Source of the DNA: Azoarcus_F sp048158365 | GTDB lineage: Bacteria; Pseudomonadota; Gammaproteobacteria; Burkholderiales; Rhodocyclaceae | Direction: 5' to 3' (one strand) | NCBI GenBank assembly: GCA_048158365.1 | Contig: JBLLNL010000002.1 | DNA: 64,000 nt | Shown here: piece by piece, positions 25,147-34,854 of the stretch | Position numbering within the stretch: the stretch's first letter is position 1 | Layout: each line of letters opens with the position of its first letter | The notes under the pieces: model-generated | The model's input: only the letters and a program-made list of their open reading frames with translations | What the model was told of the DNA's origin: nothing | Database searches by the model: none | Translations under genes and position numbers: made by a program

Positions 25147-25770
25147 ATGTCACGCACCCGTATCAAGATCTGCGGCCTCACCCGTACGCAGGATGTGATC
25201 GCCGCCGTCGAAGCCGGTGCAGATGCCATCGGACTCGTGTTCTATCCGCCCAGCCCGCGCTTCGTCGCGCCCTCGCTCGCTGCCGAGCTCGCAAGGCTGA
25301 TCCCGCCTTTCGTCACGACCGTCGGACTCTTCGTAAATCCCGAGCGAGCGTTCGTGAATGATGTGTTGGCGCAGGTCCCGTTGCAGCTGCTGCAGTTCCA
25401 TGGGGACGAAAGCGAGAGCGATTGTGCGTGTTATCAGCGTCCGTGGATCAAGGCTGCGCGAGTCCAGCCGGGTATCGATCTGATAGAATTCAGCGCTTCG
25501 CACCCTTGCGCGTCCGGCTTGTTGCTCGACGCGTTCGTCGCGGGATATGGTGGGGGTGGAAAGGTATTCGACTGGACGCTCATTCCCGCCGGGCTCGATC
25601 GACGGCTCATTCTGTCGGGCGGTCTCGATCCCGACAACGTGGGTGAGGCCGTCCGACGCACCCGTCCCTGGGCGGTCGACGTGTCGAGCGGTGTGGAATC
25701 GGCCAAGGGAATCAAGGATGCCGCGTTGATCGCGGCATTCGTCGCAGGAGTTCGAAATGCAGATGGCTGA
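25147..25770 (+). CDS. trpF: phosphoribosylanthranilate isomerase
   Basis: TrpF catalyses the Amadori rearrangement in tryptophan synthesis. The 207-residue (beta/alpha)8 protein has the catalytic Cys9 in IKICGLT and the aspartate in FDWTLIP, plus the GLDPDNV and VDVSSGVES phosphate-binding segments. Its ATG follows the truA stop without a gap and its 3' end overlaps trpB by 14 bases. The remaining trp genes (trpE, trpG, trpD, trpC) are not in the window. Confidence 0.97.
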   Translation: MSRTRIKICGLTRTQDVIAAVEAGADAIGLVFYPPSPRFVAPSLAAELARLIPPFVTTVGLFVNPERAFVNDVLAQVPLQLLQFHGDESESDCACYQRPWIKAARVQPGIDLIEFSASHPCASGLLLDAFVAGYGGGGKVFDWTLIPAGLDRRLILSGGLDPDNVGEAVRRTRPWAVDVSSGVESAKGIKDAALIAAFVAGVRNADG

Positions 25771-26968
25771 TGCAGCATACAATTTTCCGGATGTCGGCGG
25801 ACATTTCGGACCCTATGGCGGTATATTCGTCTCCGAGACACTGATCCCGGCGATCGAGGAGCTTCGTCTGGCCTACGAGCAGAGTCGGAACGATCCTGCT
25901 TTCATGGCCGAGTTCGAGTACGACCTCAAGCATTACGTCGGGCGTCCGAGCCCGATCTACCACGCGAAGCGCTGGTCGGAGCTGCTGGGCGGGGCGCAGA
26001 TCTACCTGAAGCGCGAAGACCTGAATCACACCGGTGCGCACAAGGTGAACAACTGCATCGGCCAAGCGATGCTCGCACGCCGCATGGGAAAACCGCGGGT
26101 GATCGCCGAGACCGGGGCCGGTCAGCACGGGGTCGCGACCGCCACGGTCGCCGCCCGCTACGGCATGGAATGTGTGGTGTACATGGGTTCCGAGGACGTG
26201 AAGCGCCAGGCAGCCAACGTCTATCGCATGAAACTGCTGGGCGCCACGGTCGTGCCGGTCGAGTCGGGCTCGAAGACGCTCAAGGATGCGTTGAACGAGG
26301 CGATGCGCGACTGGGTCACCAACGTTCACAATACCTTTTATATCATCGGCACCGTAGCGGGCCCTCATCCCTATCCAATGATGGTGCGCGATTTCCAGTC
26401 GGTGATCGGCAAGGAGTGCCTGACCCAGATGCCGGAACTGACCGGGCGTCAGCCAGACTACGTGCTGGCCTGCGTCGGGGGCGGGTCCAACGCAATGGGT
26501 ATCTTTCACCCCTACGTGGATATGCCGGGCGTGCGCCTGGTCGGTGTCGAGGCCGCGGGTGAAGGGATGGAGACCGGCCGCCATTCGGCCAGCCTGTCGG
26601 CCGGCCGGCCGGGTGTGCTGCATGGCAACCGCACGTATCTGCTGCAGAACGAGGACGGGCAGATCATCGAGACGCATTCGATCTCGGCCGGGCTTGATTA
26701 TCCGGGGGTCGGGCCCGAGCACGCGTGGCTCAAGGACAGCGGTCGTGCGGAATATGTCGGCGTGACCGATACGGAAGCGCTGAAGGCCTTTCATGACCTG
26801 TGCCGTCTCGAGGGGATCATACCCGCGCTCGAAACCGCGCATGCGCTCGCGTATGCGTCCAGGCTCGCACGGCAACTGTCGTCCGACCAGATCATCCTGG
26901 TCAATCTATCCGGTCGAGGCGACAAGGACATGCATACGGTGGCCGAGCACTCGGGACTCCAGTTTTGA
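25757..26968 (+). CDS. trpB: tryptophan synthase beta subunit
   Basis: TrpB is the pyridoxal-phosphate enzyme that joins indole and serine. The 403-residue product has the PLP lysine Lys96 in HKVNN and the glycine-rich phosphate loop CVGGGSNAMG. CAGGAG inside the end of trpF is ideally spaced for the ATG at 25757. It is followed by trpA, with which it forms the alpha2-beta2 complex that channels indole. Confidence 0.98.
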   Translation: MQMADAAYNFPDVGGHFGPYGGIFVSETLIPAIEELRLAYEQSRNDPAFMAEFEYDLKHYVGRPSPIYHAKRWSELLGGAQIYLKREDLNHTGAHKVNNCIGQAMLARRMGKPRVIAETGAGQHGVATATVAARYGMECVVYMGSEDVKRQAANVYRMKLLGATVVPVESGSKTLKDALNEAMRDWVTNVHNTFYIIGTVAGPHPYPMMVRDFQSVIGKECLTQMPELTGRQPDYVLACVGGGSNAMGIFHPYVDMPGVRLVGVEAAGEGMETGRHSASLSAGRPGVLHGNRTYLLQNEDGQIIETHSISAGLDYPGVGPEHAWLKDSGRAEYVGVTDTEALKAFHDLCRLEGIIPALETAHALAYASRLARQLSSDQIILVNLSGRGDKDMHTVAEHSGLQF

Positions 26969-27013
26969 ATTCACCGCCGGGTTCAAACGTACCCGGCCAT
27001 TCGGTTGCAGATT

Positions 27014-27829
27014 ATGTCCAGAATTGAATCCGTTTTTGAGCGCCTCGGTGTCAGTGGTCGGTGTGCGCTGATACCGTTCGTGACCGCAGGCGATCCCGAT
27101 CCGGAACTGACCGTGCCGGTGATGCATGCGCTGGTCGAGGGCGGGGCGGACATCATCGAATTGGGGGTGCCGTTCTCGGATCCGATGGCCGATGGTCCGA
27201 CTATTCAGCGTGCGTCCGAGCGTGCCCTGGCGAAGGGGATGAATCTCAGAAAAGTCTTCGAACTGGTCGCCCGGTTTCGACGGACCGATCCGAACACGCC
27301 GGTCGTGCTGATGGGCTACGCCAATCCGATCGAGGCCATCGGGGTCCCGGAATTCGTTCGACTGGCGAGCGAGGCGGGTGTCGACGGCGTGCTGGTCGTG
27401 GATTATCCGCCCGAGGAATGTCGTGAATTCGCGGCGGCCCTCAGGCAGGCCGGCCTGGATGCGATCTTCCTGCTGGCGCCGACTTCGACACCGGCCCGTT
27501 TCGACGATATCGCCGCAGCCGGCAGTGGCTATATCTACTATGTCTCCCTCAAAGGTGTCACCGGCTCGGCCACGCTGGACCTGACCGAGGTCGCGGCCCG
27601 AATCCCGCAAATCCGCAAGCGGGTAGGACTGCCCGTCGGTGTCGGTTTCGGGATTCGCGATGCGCAAACCGCGGCTCGAATCGCCGAAGTGGCCGATGCG
27701 GTGGTGATCGGCAGCCGGATCATCGAGGAGATGGAGTCGAGTCCCCGCGAGGAGGTCACCACCCGGGTCTCCGCCTTCGTGAAGGGTGTGCGGAGCGCAA
27801 TGGACGAGATCGTGGGGGCGCGCGCATGA
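27014..27829 (+). CDS. trpA: tryptophan synthase alpha subunit
   Basis: TrpA cleaves indole-3-glycerol phosphate. The 271-residue TIM-barrel protein has Glu49 and Asp60 in IELGVPFSDPMADGP, the same numbering as the E. coli catalytic pair. The ATG at 27014 is preferred to a TTG three codons earlier. The stop overlaps the accD start by four bases (ATGA). Confidence 0.97.
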   Translation: MSRIESVFERLGVSGRCALIPFVTAGDPDPELTVPVMHALVEGGADIIELGVPFSDPMADGPTIQRASERALAKGMNLRKVFELVARFRRTDPNTPVVLMGYANPIEAIGVPEFVRLASEAGVDGVLVVDYPPEECREFAAALRQAGLDAIFLLAPTSTPARFDDIAAAGSGYIYYVSLKGVTGSATLDLTEVAARIPQIRKRVGLPVGVGFGIRDAQTAARIAEVADAVVIGSRIIEEMESSPREEVTTRVSAFVKGVRSAMDEIVGARA

Positions 27830-28695
27830 GCTGGCTGAAGCGACTACTGCCGCCGCGGATCAACAAGGCCGACTCTTCGGTCCGGAAGTCGATTCCGGAA
27901 GGACTCTGGAGCAAGTGTCCCGCCTGTGAGGCAGTGCTCTACCGTTCGGATCTGGAGACCAATCAGGCGGTGTGCCCGAAATGTGGCCACCATCAGCGTC
28001 TGCGTGCCCGTGCGCGTCTGGACCTGCTGCTGGACGCCGAAGGGCGGGTCGAGATCGGCACATCGGTGGTGCCGATCGATCCGCTCAAGTTCAAGGATTC
28101 GCGCAAATACACCGAGCGGCTTTCGGTGGCGGAGAAGGACACCGGAGAGGCCGACGCAATGGTCGTGATGCAGGGCGCCATCCAGGGCTTGGCGGTGGTC
28201 GTGGCATGCTTCGAGTTCGAGTTTCTGGGCGGATCGATGGGTTCGGTGGTCGGGGAGCGCTTCATTCGCGGTGTCCAGGTAGCCGAGGAACAGCGCATTC
28301 CGTTCATCTGCGTCACGGCCAGCGGCGGTGCCCGCATGCAGGAAGGCCTGTTTTCATTGATGCAGATGGCCAAGACCACCGCGGGCATCACCCGTCTGTC
28401 GCGTCGCAAGCTGCCGTTCATCACCGTATTGACCGACCCGACCATGGGTGGCGTGTCGGCGAGTTTCGTGTTCATGGGTGATGTGGTCATCGCCGAACCT
28501 GGTGCGCTGATCGGTTTTGCCGGGCCGCGCGTGATCGAGCAGACCGTTCGCGAAACACTGCCTGAAGGTTTTCAGCGGTCGGAGTTCCTGCTCGAGAAAG
28601 GGGCGATCGACATGATCGTCGATCGCCGCGAGCTGCGCGAACGGCTCGCCTCGCTGATCGGGCTGCTGACCCGGCAGAACGTACTCGAAGCCTGA
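27826..28695 (+). CDS. accD: acetyl-CoA carboxylase carboxyltransferase beta subunit
   Basis: AccD, with AccA, transfers carboxyl from biotin to acetyl-CoA in the committed step of fatty-acid synthesis. The 289-residue product carries the four-cysteine zinc ribbon Cys31, Cys34, Cys50 and Cys53, then the crotonase-like carboxyltransferase core (TASGGARMQEG, TDPTMGGVSASF). It overlaps trpA by four bases and is followed five bases later by folC, a linkage conserved in proteobacteria. Confidence 0.98.
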   Translation: MSWLKRLLPPRINKADSSVRKSIPEGLWSKCPACEAVLYRSDLETNQAVCPKCGHHQRLRARARLDLLLDAEGRVEIGTSVVPIDPLKFKDSRKYTERLSVAEKDTGEADAMVVMQGAIQGLAVVVACFEFEFLGGSMGSVVGERFIRGVQVAEEQRIPFICVTASGGARMQEGLFSLMQMAKTTAGITRLSRRKLPFITVLTDPTMGGVSASFVFMGDVVIAEPGALIGFAGPRVIEQTVRETLPEGFQRSEFLLEKGAIDMIVDRRELRERLASLIGLLTRQNVLEA

Positions 28696-28700
28696 TCGTC

Positions 28701-29996
28701 GTGAACGATCTTGCGTCCTGGCTCGAGCGACTCGAGCGTCGACATGCCACTCCGATCCAGCTCGGACTGGACCGGGTCCAGCAGATCAGGCAGGCCCTGA
28801 ACTGTTCCAGTGATGCGGTGTTGATCACGGTCGGCGGCACCAACGGCAAGGGTTCCGTGTGCGCGATGCTGGAGGCCATCCTCAAGGCGGCGGGTTTCCG
28901 GGTCGGACTGTATACGTCACCCCATCTGTTGCGTTACACGGAGCGGGTGCGCGTGAATGGGGACGAGGTCACCGAGGCGCAGATGGTCGAGGCGCTCGAG
29001 GCGGTCGAGACGGTGCGTGGCGAGGTGCCATTGACGTACTTCGAGCACTGCACGCTCGCGGCGTGGAAGATCTTCTGTGACGCGAAGCCCGATGTCATCA
29101 TCCTCGAAGTCGGGCTCGGCGGCTGCCTCGACGCAGTCAATATCTTCGATGCCGACTGCTCTGTCATCACCAGTGTCGCAATGGATCACATGGAGTATCT
29201 GGGCGACAATCGTGAGGCAATCGGGCACGAGAAGGCCGGGATCTTTCGGCCGGGCAGACCTGCGGTCTGCAGTGATCCCTTGCCCCCGGCAAGCGTGCTC
29301 GCACACGCCGAGTCGCTCGGCACCCCTTTGTGGATCAGTGGGCGGGATTTCGGGTTCGGCGGTGACCGCCAGCAGTGGGGTTACTGGCGATATGAGGCGC
29401 CCCATGCCAGCGGTCGCCTGTTGCGGCGCGGCGGACTGGCTTATCCGACCTTGCGTGGCGCCAATCAACTGCTCAATGCCGCGGCTGTGCTGACCACGCT
29501 GGATCTGCTTCGAGACCGTATCCCGGTATCGATGCAGGCGGTCCGGCAAGGCTTGATGCTGGTCGATCTGCCCGGGCGCTTCCAGGTGCTGCCCGGACGT
29601 CCCGCGGTCGTGCTCGACGTCGCGCACAATCCACAGGCTGTCGGCGTGCTGTCCGAAAACCTGTCCAACATGGGGTTCTTTCCGGAGACCTGGGCGGTTT
29701 TCGGCATGCTATCCGACAAGGATGTGGAAGGAGTCGTGGCGCTCATTCGTGACCGAATCGACCACTGGCTGATTGCCGGCCTGCCCGGGGGGCGGGGAAT
29801 GAGCGCCCAGAAGATGGCCGAACGCTTGTCCGCTGTCGGGATTGACGTGCAGGACCGCTGTTTCGATTTGCCACGCGAGGCATTTGATGCGGCGCAACAT
29901 GGTGCTGCCGAGAGTGATAGAATCGTCGTTTTTGGCTCTTTCCTGACCGTAGCGGACGTGATGGCGGGAATGAATGCAGCGCGGGTGAGGTCCTGA
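28701..29996 (+). CDS. folC: bifunctional dihydrofolate / folylpolyglutamate synthase
   Basis: FolC adds glutamate to dihydropteroate and to reduced folates. The 431-residue product has the P-loop GGTNGKGS at 45-52, the ILEVGLGGCLDAVN block, and HNPQAV in the C-terminal domain. The start codon is GTG at 28701, just after the accD stop. The downstream dedD begins one base after its stop, so the genes are tightly packed. Confidence 0.96.
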   Translation: MNDLASWLERLERRHATPIQLGLDRVQQIRQALNCSSDAVLITVGGTNGKGSVCAMLEAILKAAGFRVGLYTSPHLLRYTERVRVNGDEVTEAQMVEALEAVETVRGEVPLTYFEHCTLAAWKIFCDAKPDVIILEVGLGGCLDAVNIFDADCSVITSVAMDHMEYLGDNREAIGHEKAGIFRPGRPAVCSDPLPPASVLAHAESLGTPLWISGRDFGFGGDRQQWGYWRYEAPHASGRLLRRGGLAYPTLRGANQLLNAAAVLTTLDLLRDRIPVSMQAVRQGLMLVDLPGRFQVLPGRPAVVLDVAHNPQAVGVLSENLSNMGFFPETWAVFGMLSDKDVEGVVALIRDRIDHWLIAGLPGGRGMSAQKMAERLSAVGIDVQDRCFDLPREAFDAAQHGAAESDRIVVFGSFLTVADVMAGMNAARVRS

Positions 29997-29997
29997 C

Positions 29998-30711
29998 GTG
30001 GCCGATAACGACAATCTGGAACTGAAGAAGCGATCGCGACGCCGGTTGGTCGGTGCGGCCGCGCTTGCACTGGTTGCGGCCCTCATTTTGCCGATGGTGA
30101 TGGACGACGAGCCCGGGCTGCCGGTGCAGGATATACAGGTCACCATTCCTGACCGGGAGGCCGACAGTCTGTTGGCCAGACCGATCGGTGGTCGCCCGAC
30201 CCCGGTCGATGACATCGAGGTCGCGCCTGCACCGGTCGAGCAACCCCCACTTGACGGCGGGGCAGTCGCTCCGGACGCGCGTGAGGATGCGGCCGCGTCT
30301 GAAGCGACCGACCCGCGCGTCGCGGATCGAGACGCGCCGGCCACACTCGAGGCGCCCAGCGTTCGGCCGGTCGCGCCGGTACCCGCACCGGCTCCGCCTG
30401 CAACACGCGCGCCTGCGCAGCCCGCCGCGAGCGCCGACGAAGAGGCGGCCAGGGTTCGAGCCATTCTGGAAGGGCGGGTGGCCGCCGGAGTATCGCAATC
30501 CTTTTTCGTGCAGGTGGGCGCGTTCAGCGAGGCGAGCAAGGCCGTGTCCTTGAGCGATGATCTCAAAGGGCGGGGATTCTCTGCCTTCACCGAGTCTGCC
30601 GGTGCAGTGACGCGGGTCAGGCTGGGTCCATTTCCGTCGCGTAGCGAGGCGCAGCGGGCGGTGGAGCGTCTGAGCGCGCTCGGGATCGATGGCGTTGTCA
30701 CCGCAAGGTGA
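29998..30711 (+). CDS. dedD: DedD-like SPOR-domain cell-division protein
   Basis: A 237-residue inner-membrane protein starting from GTG. A short charged N-terminus is followed by one membrane segment (about 18-35, LVGAAALALVAALILPMVM), then a long Ala/Pro-rich periplasmic linker. It ends in a SPOR domain (SFFVQVGAFSEASKAVSL...VRLGPFPSRSEAQRAVERL) that binds denuded septal peptidoglycan. Its place between folC and cvpA is the usual one for dedD. Confidence 0.88.
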   Translation: MADNDNLELKKRSRRRLVGAAALALVAALILPMVMDDEPGLPVQDIQVTIPDREADSLLARPIGGRPTPVDDIEVAPAPVEQPPLDGGAVAPDAREDAAASEATDPRVADRDAPATLEAPSVRPVAPVPAPAPPATRAPAQPAASADEEAARVRAILEGRVAAGVSQSFFVQVGAFSEASKAVSLSDDLKGRGFSAFTESAGAVTRVRLGPFPSRSEAQRAVERLSALGIDGVVTAR

Positions 30712-30860
30712 TGTCATTGGACGATTGACTCGATGCGAGATCCGACCATCTGCAGTCGATCGACGTGCCCTTCAGTTGGGCGCGGCGCGCGTCGGCAGGA
30801 CGCCCGAAACGAGGCTTGCGCCGGCCTCACGGACCCAGGCCTCAGCATCGTCGGCGCCGA

Positions 30861-31352
30861 ATGACTGTTTTCGATTACATTTTCCTTGGCATTCTTGCGC
30901 TTTCGGCGGCGGTGGGCCTGTGGCGCGGGCTGGTCAGCGAGATCATCGCGCTGCTGGCCTGGGTGCTGGCCCTCGGTGTAGGGTGGCTGTATTCGGCCCG
31001 GGTCGCGACGATGCTGGCCGGTGTGATCGCGGAGCCGGTCTGGAGACAGGTGGCTGCTTTTGCTCTCCTGTTTGTGGGCGTACTATTGATCGCCGCGGTG
31101 TTGCGATTTCTGTTGCGCGAACTGTTGCGCGCAGCCGGCCTTGGACCTGCGGATCGTTTTTTCGGCACTTTGTTCGGGCTTGCGAGAGGCGTCGCAATCG
31201 CGATCGTGCTGGTATTGTTCGGTGGGTTGGTTGGCATCGCTGCTGAGCCCTGGTGGACGAATGCATTGTTCGCACCGCCACTCGAGACGGCGGTGATCGC
31301 TGCAAAACCGTGGCTGCCGGATGCGGTCGCAGAAAGGATTCGCTTCAGATAG
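30861..31352 (+). CDS. cvpA: CvpA family membrane protein
   Basis: The 163-residue protein starts MTVFDYIFLGILALSAAVGLWRG and has four hydrophobic segments, as in the colicin V production protein family. A longer frame to 30765 adds an arginine-rich, non-conserved extension. It lies directly upstream of purF, the classic arrangement. Its biochemical role is unclear; in enteric bacteria it supports envelope homeostasis. The 149 bases between dedD and cvpA show no coding frame or clear terminator. Confidence 0.88.
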   Translation: MTVFDYIFLGILALSAAVGLWRGLVSEIIALLAWVLALGVGWLYSARVATMLAGVIAEPVWRQVAAFALLFVGVLLIAAVLRFLLRELLRAAGLGPADRFFGTLFGLARGVAIAIVLVLFGGLVGIAAEPWWTNALFAPPLETAVIAAKPWLPDAVAERIRFR

Positions 31353-31362
31353 GGTTATCAGC

Positions 31363-32889
31363 ATGTGTGGAATCATTGGGGTCGTCGCGACGTCTCCGGT
31401 CAATCAGCTCCTCTATGATGGTTTGCAGGTGCTTCAGCATCGCGGACAGGACGCTGCAGGCATTGCCACTTCGGATGGTGGCCGCTTCTTCATGCACAAG
31501 GGACCCGGTCTGGTACGTGACGTGTTCCGGACGCGCAACATGCGCAACCTGGTCGGGAACATGGGGATTGGCCATGTCCGCTATCCGACGGCCGGCTCGG
31601 CCTGCAACCCGGCCGAGGCGCAGCCGTTCTACGTGAATTCACCGTTCGGCCTGCTGCTGGCCCATAACGGCAATCTGACCAACGCGGACGAACTCACGCG
31701 CGAGATCTTCCTGTCCGACCTGCGACACATCAACACCAACTCGGATTCCGAAGTGTTGCTGAACGTGCTCGCGCACGAACTACAGGCCGCGGCAAATGGC
31801 TTCAAGCTCGACGCGGAAGCGGTCTTTCGTGCGGTGGCCAACGTTCATCGCCGCTGTCGCGGCGCGTACGCAGCGGTGGTGTTGATCGCCGGTTTCGGCC
31901 TGCTCGCCTTTCGCGATCCGCACGGTATCCGGCCGCTGGTGGTCGGGCGCAACGACACCGCGCAGGGCTCGGATTGGCTGGTGGCGTCCGAATCGGTCGC
32001 ACTCGATGTGCTCGGCTACAGGATGCTTCGGGATGTCGCACCGGGTGAGGCGATCCTGATCGACACCGACGGACGTTTCCACAGCCGGCAGTGCGCCCAG
32101 CACACGATTCAGGCGCCGTGCATGTTCGAGTACGTCTACCTGGCGCGTCCGGACTCCATCATCGACGGTATTTCGGTCTATGAGTCGCGAGTCAAGATGG
32201 GCGAGTTCCTGGCCGAGAAACTCAAACGCACCCAACCGAATGTCGATATCGACGTCGTGATCCCGATTCCCGACTCGAGCCGGCCGTCGGCGATGGAGAT
32301 GGCCTATCGATTGGGACTGCCCTACCGCGAGGGATTCGTGAAGAATCGCTACATCGGTCGCACTTTCATCATGCCGGGGCAGGCGGTCAGGCGCAAGTCG
32401 GTCCGTCAGAAGCTGAACACGATTCCGCAGGAGTTCCGCGGGAAGAGGGTCCTGCTGGTCGATGATTCGATCGTACGCGGCACCACGAGTCGTGAGATCG
32501 TGATGATGGCGCGCGAGGCAGGGGCCGAAAAGGTCTATCTCGCTTCCGCGGCGCCGCCGGTGCGCTACGCCAACGTCTACGGTATCGACATGCCGACCCG
32601 TGGCGAACTGATTGCGGCCGGGCGCGACGAGGACGAGATCTGTCGCGAGATCGGGGCTGATGGCCTGATCTATCAGGACCTGGACGCGCTGAAGGCCGCG
32701 GTGCGGGCGTTGAATCCGGTCATCAGCTTCTTCGAGACGTCCTGTTTCGATGGTTGCTACGTGACCGGGGACATCACCGACGAGTATCTCTTCGGTGTCG
32801 AGAACCAGCGCGGCGAGAAGCAGTTCGCCGGCGATGACGGCGACGACGGACAGCTCGATCTGAATCTCGTCACTTCCAATGAAAACTGA
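31363..32889 (+). CDS. purF: amidophosphoribosyltransferase
   Basis: PurF makes phosphoribosylamine from PRPP and glutamine, the first step of purine synthesis. The 508-residue product starts MCGIIGVV, so Cys2 becomes the N-terminal nucleophile after Met removal and no propeptide is present. The PRPP-binding motif VLLVDDSIVRGTTS lies at about 363-376. It is ten bases after cvpA and twelve before metZ. The C-terminal tail is acidic (DDGDDGQLD). Confidence 0.97.
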   Translation: MCGIIGVVATSPVNQLLYDGLQVLQHRGQDAAGIATSDGGRFFMHKGPGLVRDVFRTRNMRNLVGNMGIGHVRYPTAGSACNPAEAQPFYVNSPFGLLLAHNGNLTNADELTREIFLSDLRHINTNSDSEVLLNVLAHELQAAANGFKLDAEAVFRAVANVHRRCRGAYAAVVLIAGFGLLAFRDPHGIRPLVVGRNDTAQGSDWLVASESVALDVLGYRMLRDVAPGEAILIDTDGRFHSRQCAQHTIQAPCMFEYVYLARPDSIIDGISVYESRVKMGEFLAEKLKRTQPNVDIDVVIPIPDSSRPSAMEMAYRLGLPYREGFVKNRYIGRTFIMPGQAVRRKSVRQKLNTIPQEFRGKRVLLVDDSIVRGTTSREIVMMAREAGAEKVYLASAAPPVRYANVYGIDMPTRGELIAAGRDEDEICREIGADGLIYQDLDALKAAVRALNPVISFFETSCFDGCYVTGDITDEYLFGVENQRGEKQFAGDDGDDGQLDLNLVTSNEN

Positions 32890-32901
32890 AACCTCACGCC
32901 G

Positions 32902-34071
32902 ATGATCCCATCCGATTTCGATACCCTCGCGGTAAGGGCCGGCACGACGCGCAGCCAGTTCAATGAACACAGCGAGGCCTTGTATCTCACGTCCAGCTTC
33001 GTCTTCGATAACGCGGCCCAGGCGGCCGCGCGGTTTTCCGGTGACGAGGACGGCAACGTCTATGCGCGCTTCTCCAATCCGACCGTGACGATGATGCAGA
33101 CGCGTCTCGCAGCCCTCGAGGGAGGCGAGGCCGCGGTTGCGACTGCGTCGGGCATGGCGGCGATTCTGTCGCTGGTCATGGGGACGATGAAGGCGGGCGA
33201 TCACATCGTCGCATCGAACGGCCTGTTCGGTGCGACCCAGCAACTTTTCGGCGGCATTCTGAACAGGTTCGGTATCGAAACCTCGTTCGTTCCGGCCACC
33301 GACATGGATGCCTGTCGAGCCGCAATCCGTCCGGACACGCGGCTGATTTTCGTCGAAACGCCGTCGAACCCGCTGACCGAAGTGGTCGACATCGCGGCCC
33401 TGGCCGAGCTCGCCCGTGCAGCCGGTGCGCTGTTTGCGGTAGACAACTGCTTTTGCACGCCCGCATTGCAACGCCCGCTCGACCTCGGCGCCGATGTGGT
33501 CATTCATTCGGCGACCAAGTATCTGGACGGACAGGGACGGGTGCTCGGCGGCGCCGTGGTCGGCCGCAAGGCGGTCATGGACGAGGTGTTCAAGTTCCTG
33601 CGCACCGCCGGGCCGTGCATTTCGCCGTTCAATGCGTGGGTCATCCTGAAGGGTCTGGAGACACTGCGCATCCGCATGGAAGCGCAGTCTGCCAGTGCGT
33701 TGGAACTCGCCCGATGGCTGGAGGATCAACCCGGCATCGCCAGCGTCCATTATCCGGGTCTTGTGTCGCACCCCCAGCATCGACTCGCAATGCAGCAGCA
33801 GCGACTGGGTGGTGCGATCCTCAGCTTCGATGTCGCGGGTGGCCGGGAGCAGGCGTGGCGCATCGTGGATTCGACCCGGATGATCTCGATCACTGCCAAT
33901 CTGGGCGACACCCGCACGACGATCACCCATCCGGCATCGACGACGCATGGCCGCATTTCACCGGAAGCGCGCAGTGCGGCCGGTATCGGCGACGGGCTGT
34001 TGCGTATTGCGGTCGGCCTCGAGTCGGTAGACGACATCAAGGCCGATCTGGTCCAGGGGCTGCTCGCCTGA
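32902..34071 (+). CDS. metZ: O-succinylhomoserine sulfhydrylase
   Basis: This PLP enzyme makes homocysteine from O-succinylhomoserine and sulfide. The 389-residue product has the PLP lysine Lys206 in SATKYLDGQGR. Its length and its position after purF match MetZ of pseudomonads and betaproteobacteria rather than cystathionine gamma-synthase. Cys/Met-metabolism family members are hard to separate by sequence alone, so the substrate call rests partly on gene order. Confidence 0.88.
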   Translation: MIPSDFDTLAVRAGTTRSQFNEHSEALYLTSSFVFDNAAQAAARFSGDEDGNVYARFSNPTVTMMQTRLAALEGGEAAVATASGMAAILSLVMGTMKAGDHIVASNGLFGATQQLFGGILNRFGIETSFVPATDMDACRAAIRPDTRLIFVETPSNPLTEVVDIAALAELARAAGALFAVDNCFCTPALQRPLDLGADVVIHSATKYLDGQGRVLGGAVVGRKAVMDEVFKFLRTAGPCISPFNAWVILKGLETLRIRMEAQSASALELARWLEDQPGIASVHYPGLVSHPQHRLAMQQQRLGGAILSFDVAGGREQAWRIVDSTRMISITANLGDTRTTITHPASTTHGRISPEARSAAGIGDGLLRIAVGLESVDDIKADLVQGLLA

Positions 34072-34079
34072 CTTGCCGC

Positions 34080-34829
34080 TCAGCGGTCCGATGCCGAACC
34101 GGGGCGGAGGCAACGGGCACTGAGCGTGCCGTCTTCCCACGCCAGGTAATGCGCCTCGTCCTGCCAGTCCGAGAGCACCCATCGATCGCAGTCGTGACCG
34201 TCGACGCGATGCAGATGCCGGGCGGGACGGTGGGTGTGGCCGTGGATCAATAAGGGGTAGTCGTAGGCTCGCAGCAGCGCCTCCACCGCACCCGCATTCA
34301 CATCCATGATTTCGGCCTGTTTAACGCGCTTGGCGCGCTCGCTGTGCTGGCGGATGTTCTCGATGAAGTGCTTGCGGTCGGCGAGCGGACGGTCGAGAAA
34401 TTCGCGTATCCAGGCCGGATCGCGCACTTGCCCGCGATAGGTCTGGTACGCCTGGTCATCGGTGCACAGCGTGTCCCCGTGACTGAGCAGGGCGCGTGTG
34501 CCGTCGAGTTCGATCAGGCTCGGTTCGTCGAGCAGCCGCAGGCCGACACGTTCGGCGAAGCCGGGGCCGATCAGGAAGTCCCGGTTCCCGGCGAGAAAGA
34601 ACAGACGAGTGTCTACCGACGACAGTCTGGACAGCGCGACGCTCACGGTGTCTATGAGCGGGGAGTCGTCGTCGTCACCCGCCCAGTATTCGAACAGGTC
34701 TCCGAGGATGTAGAGGGCGTCGGTGCGCCGCGCCGGCCCGTCGAGAAAGGCGAGAAAGGCCCGCGTGGTCTCGGGTCTTTCCTCGCAGAGGTGAAGGTCG
34801 GAGATGAATTGCGCCTTCATCCAGGGCAT
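34080..34829 (-). CDS. lpxH: UDP-2,3-diacylglucosamine diphosphatase
   Basis: LpxH releases UMP from UDP-2,3-diacylglucosamine to give lipid X in lipid A synthesis, acting at the inner face of the inner membrane. The 249-residue metallophosphatase carries the metal-binding blocks ISDLHL, GDLFEYW, GNRDFL, SHGDT and HGHTHRP. The start may be the ATG at 34820 (MKAQFISDLHL); neither has a clear ribosome site. It is last in the ppiA-ppiB-lpxH operon and converges with metZ, eight bases away. Confidence 0.95.
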   Translation of the reverse strand: MPWMKAQFISDLHLCEERPETTRAFLAFLDGPARRTDALYILGDLFEYWAGDDDDSPLIDTVSVALSRLSSVDTRLFFLAGNRDFLIGPGFAERVGLRLLDEPSLIELDGTRALLSHGDTLCTDDQAYQTYRGQVRDPAWIREFLDRPLADRKHFIENIRQHSERAKRVKQAEIMDVNAGAVEALLRAYDYPLLIHGHTHRPARHLHRVDGHDCDRWVLSDWQDEAHYLAWEDGTLSARCLRPGSASDR

Positions 34830-34854
34830 CCCGTTCGCGTCGACAGATGGTCGA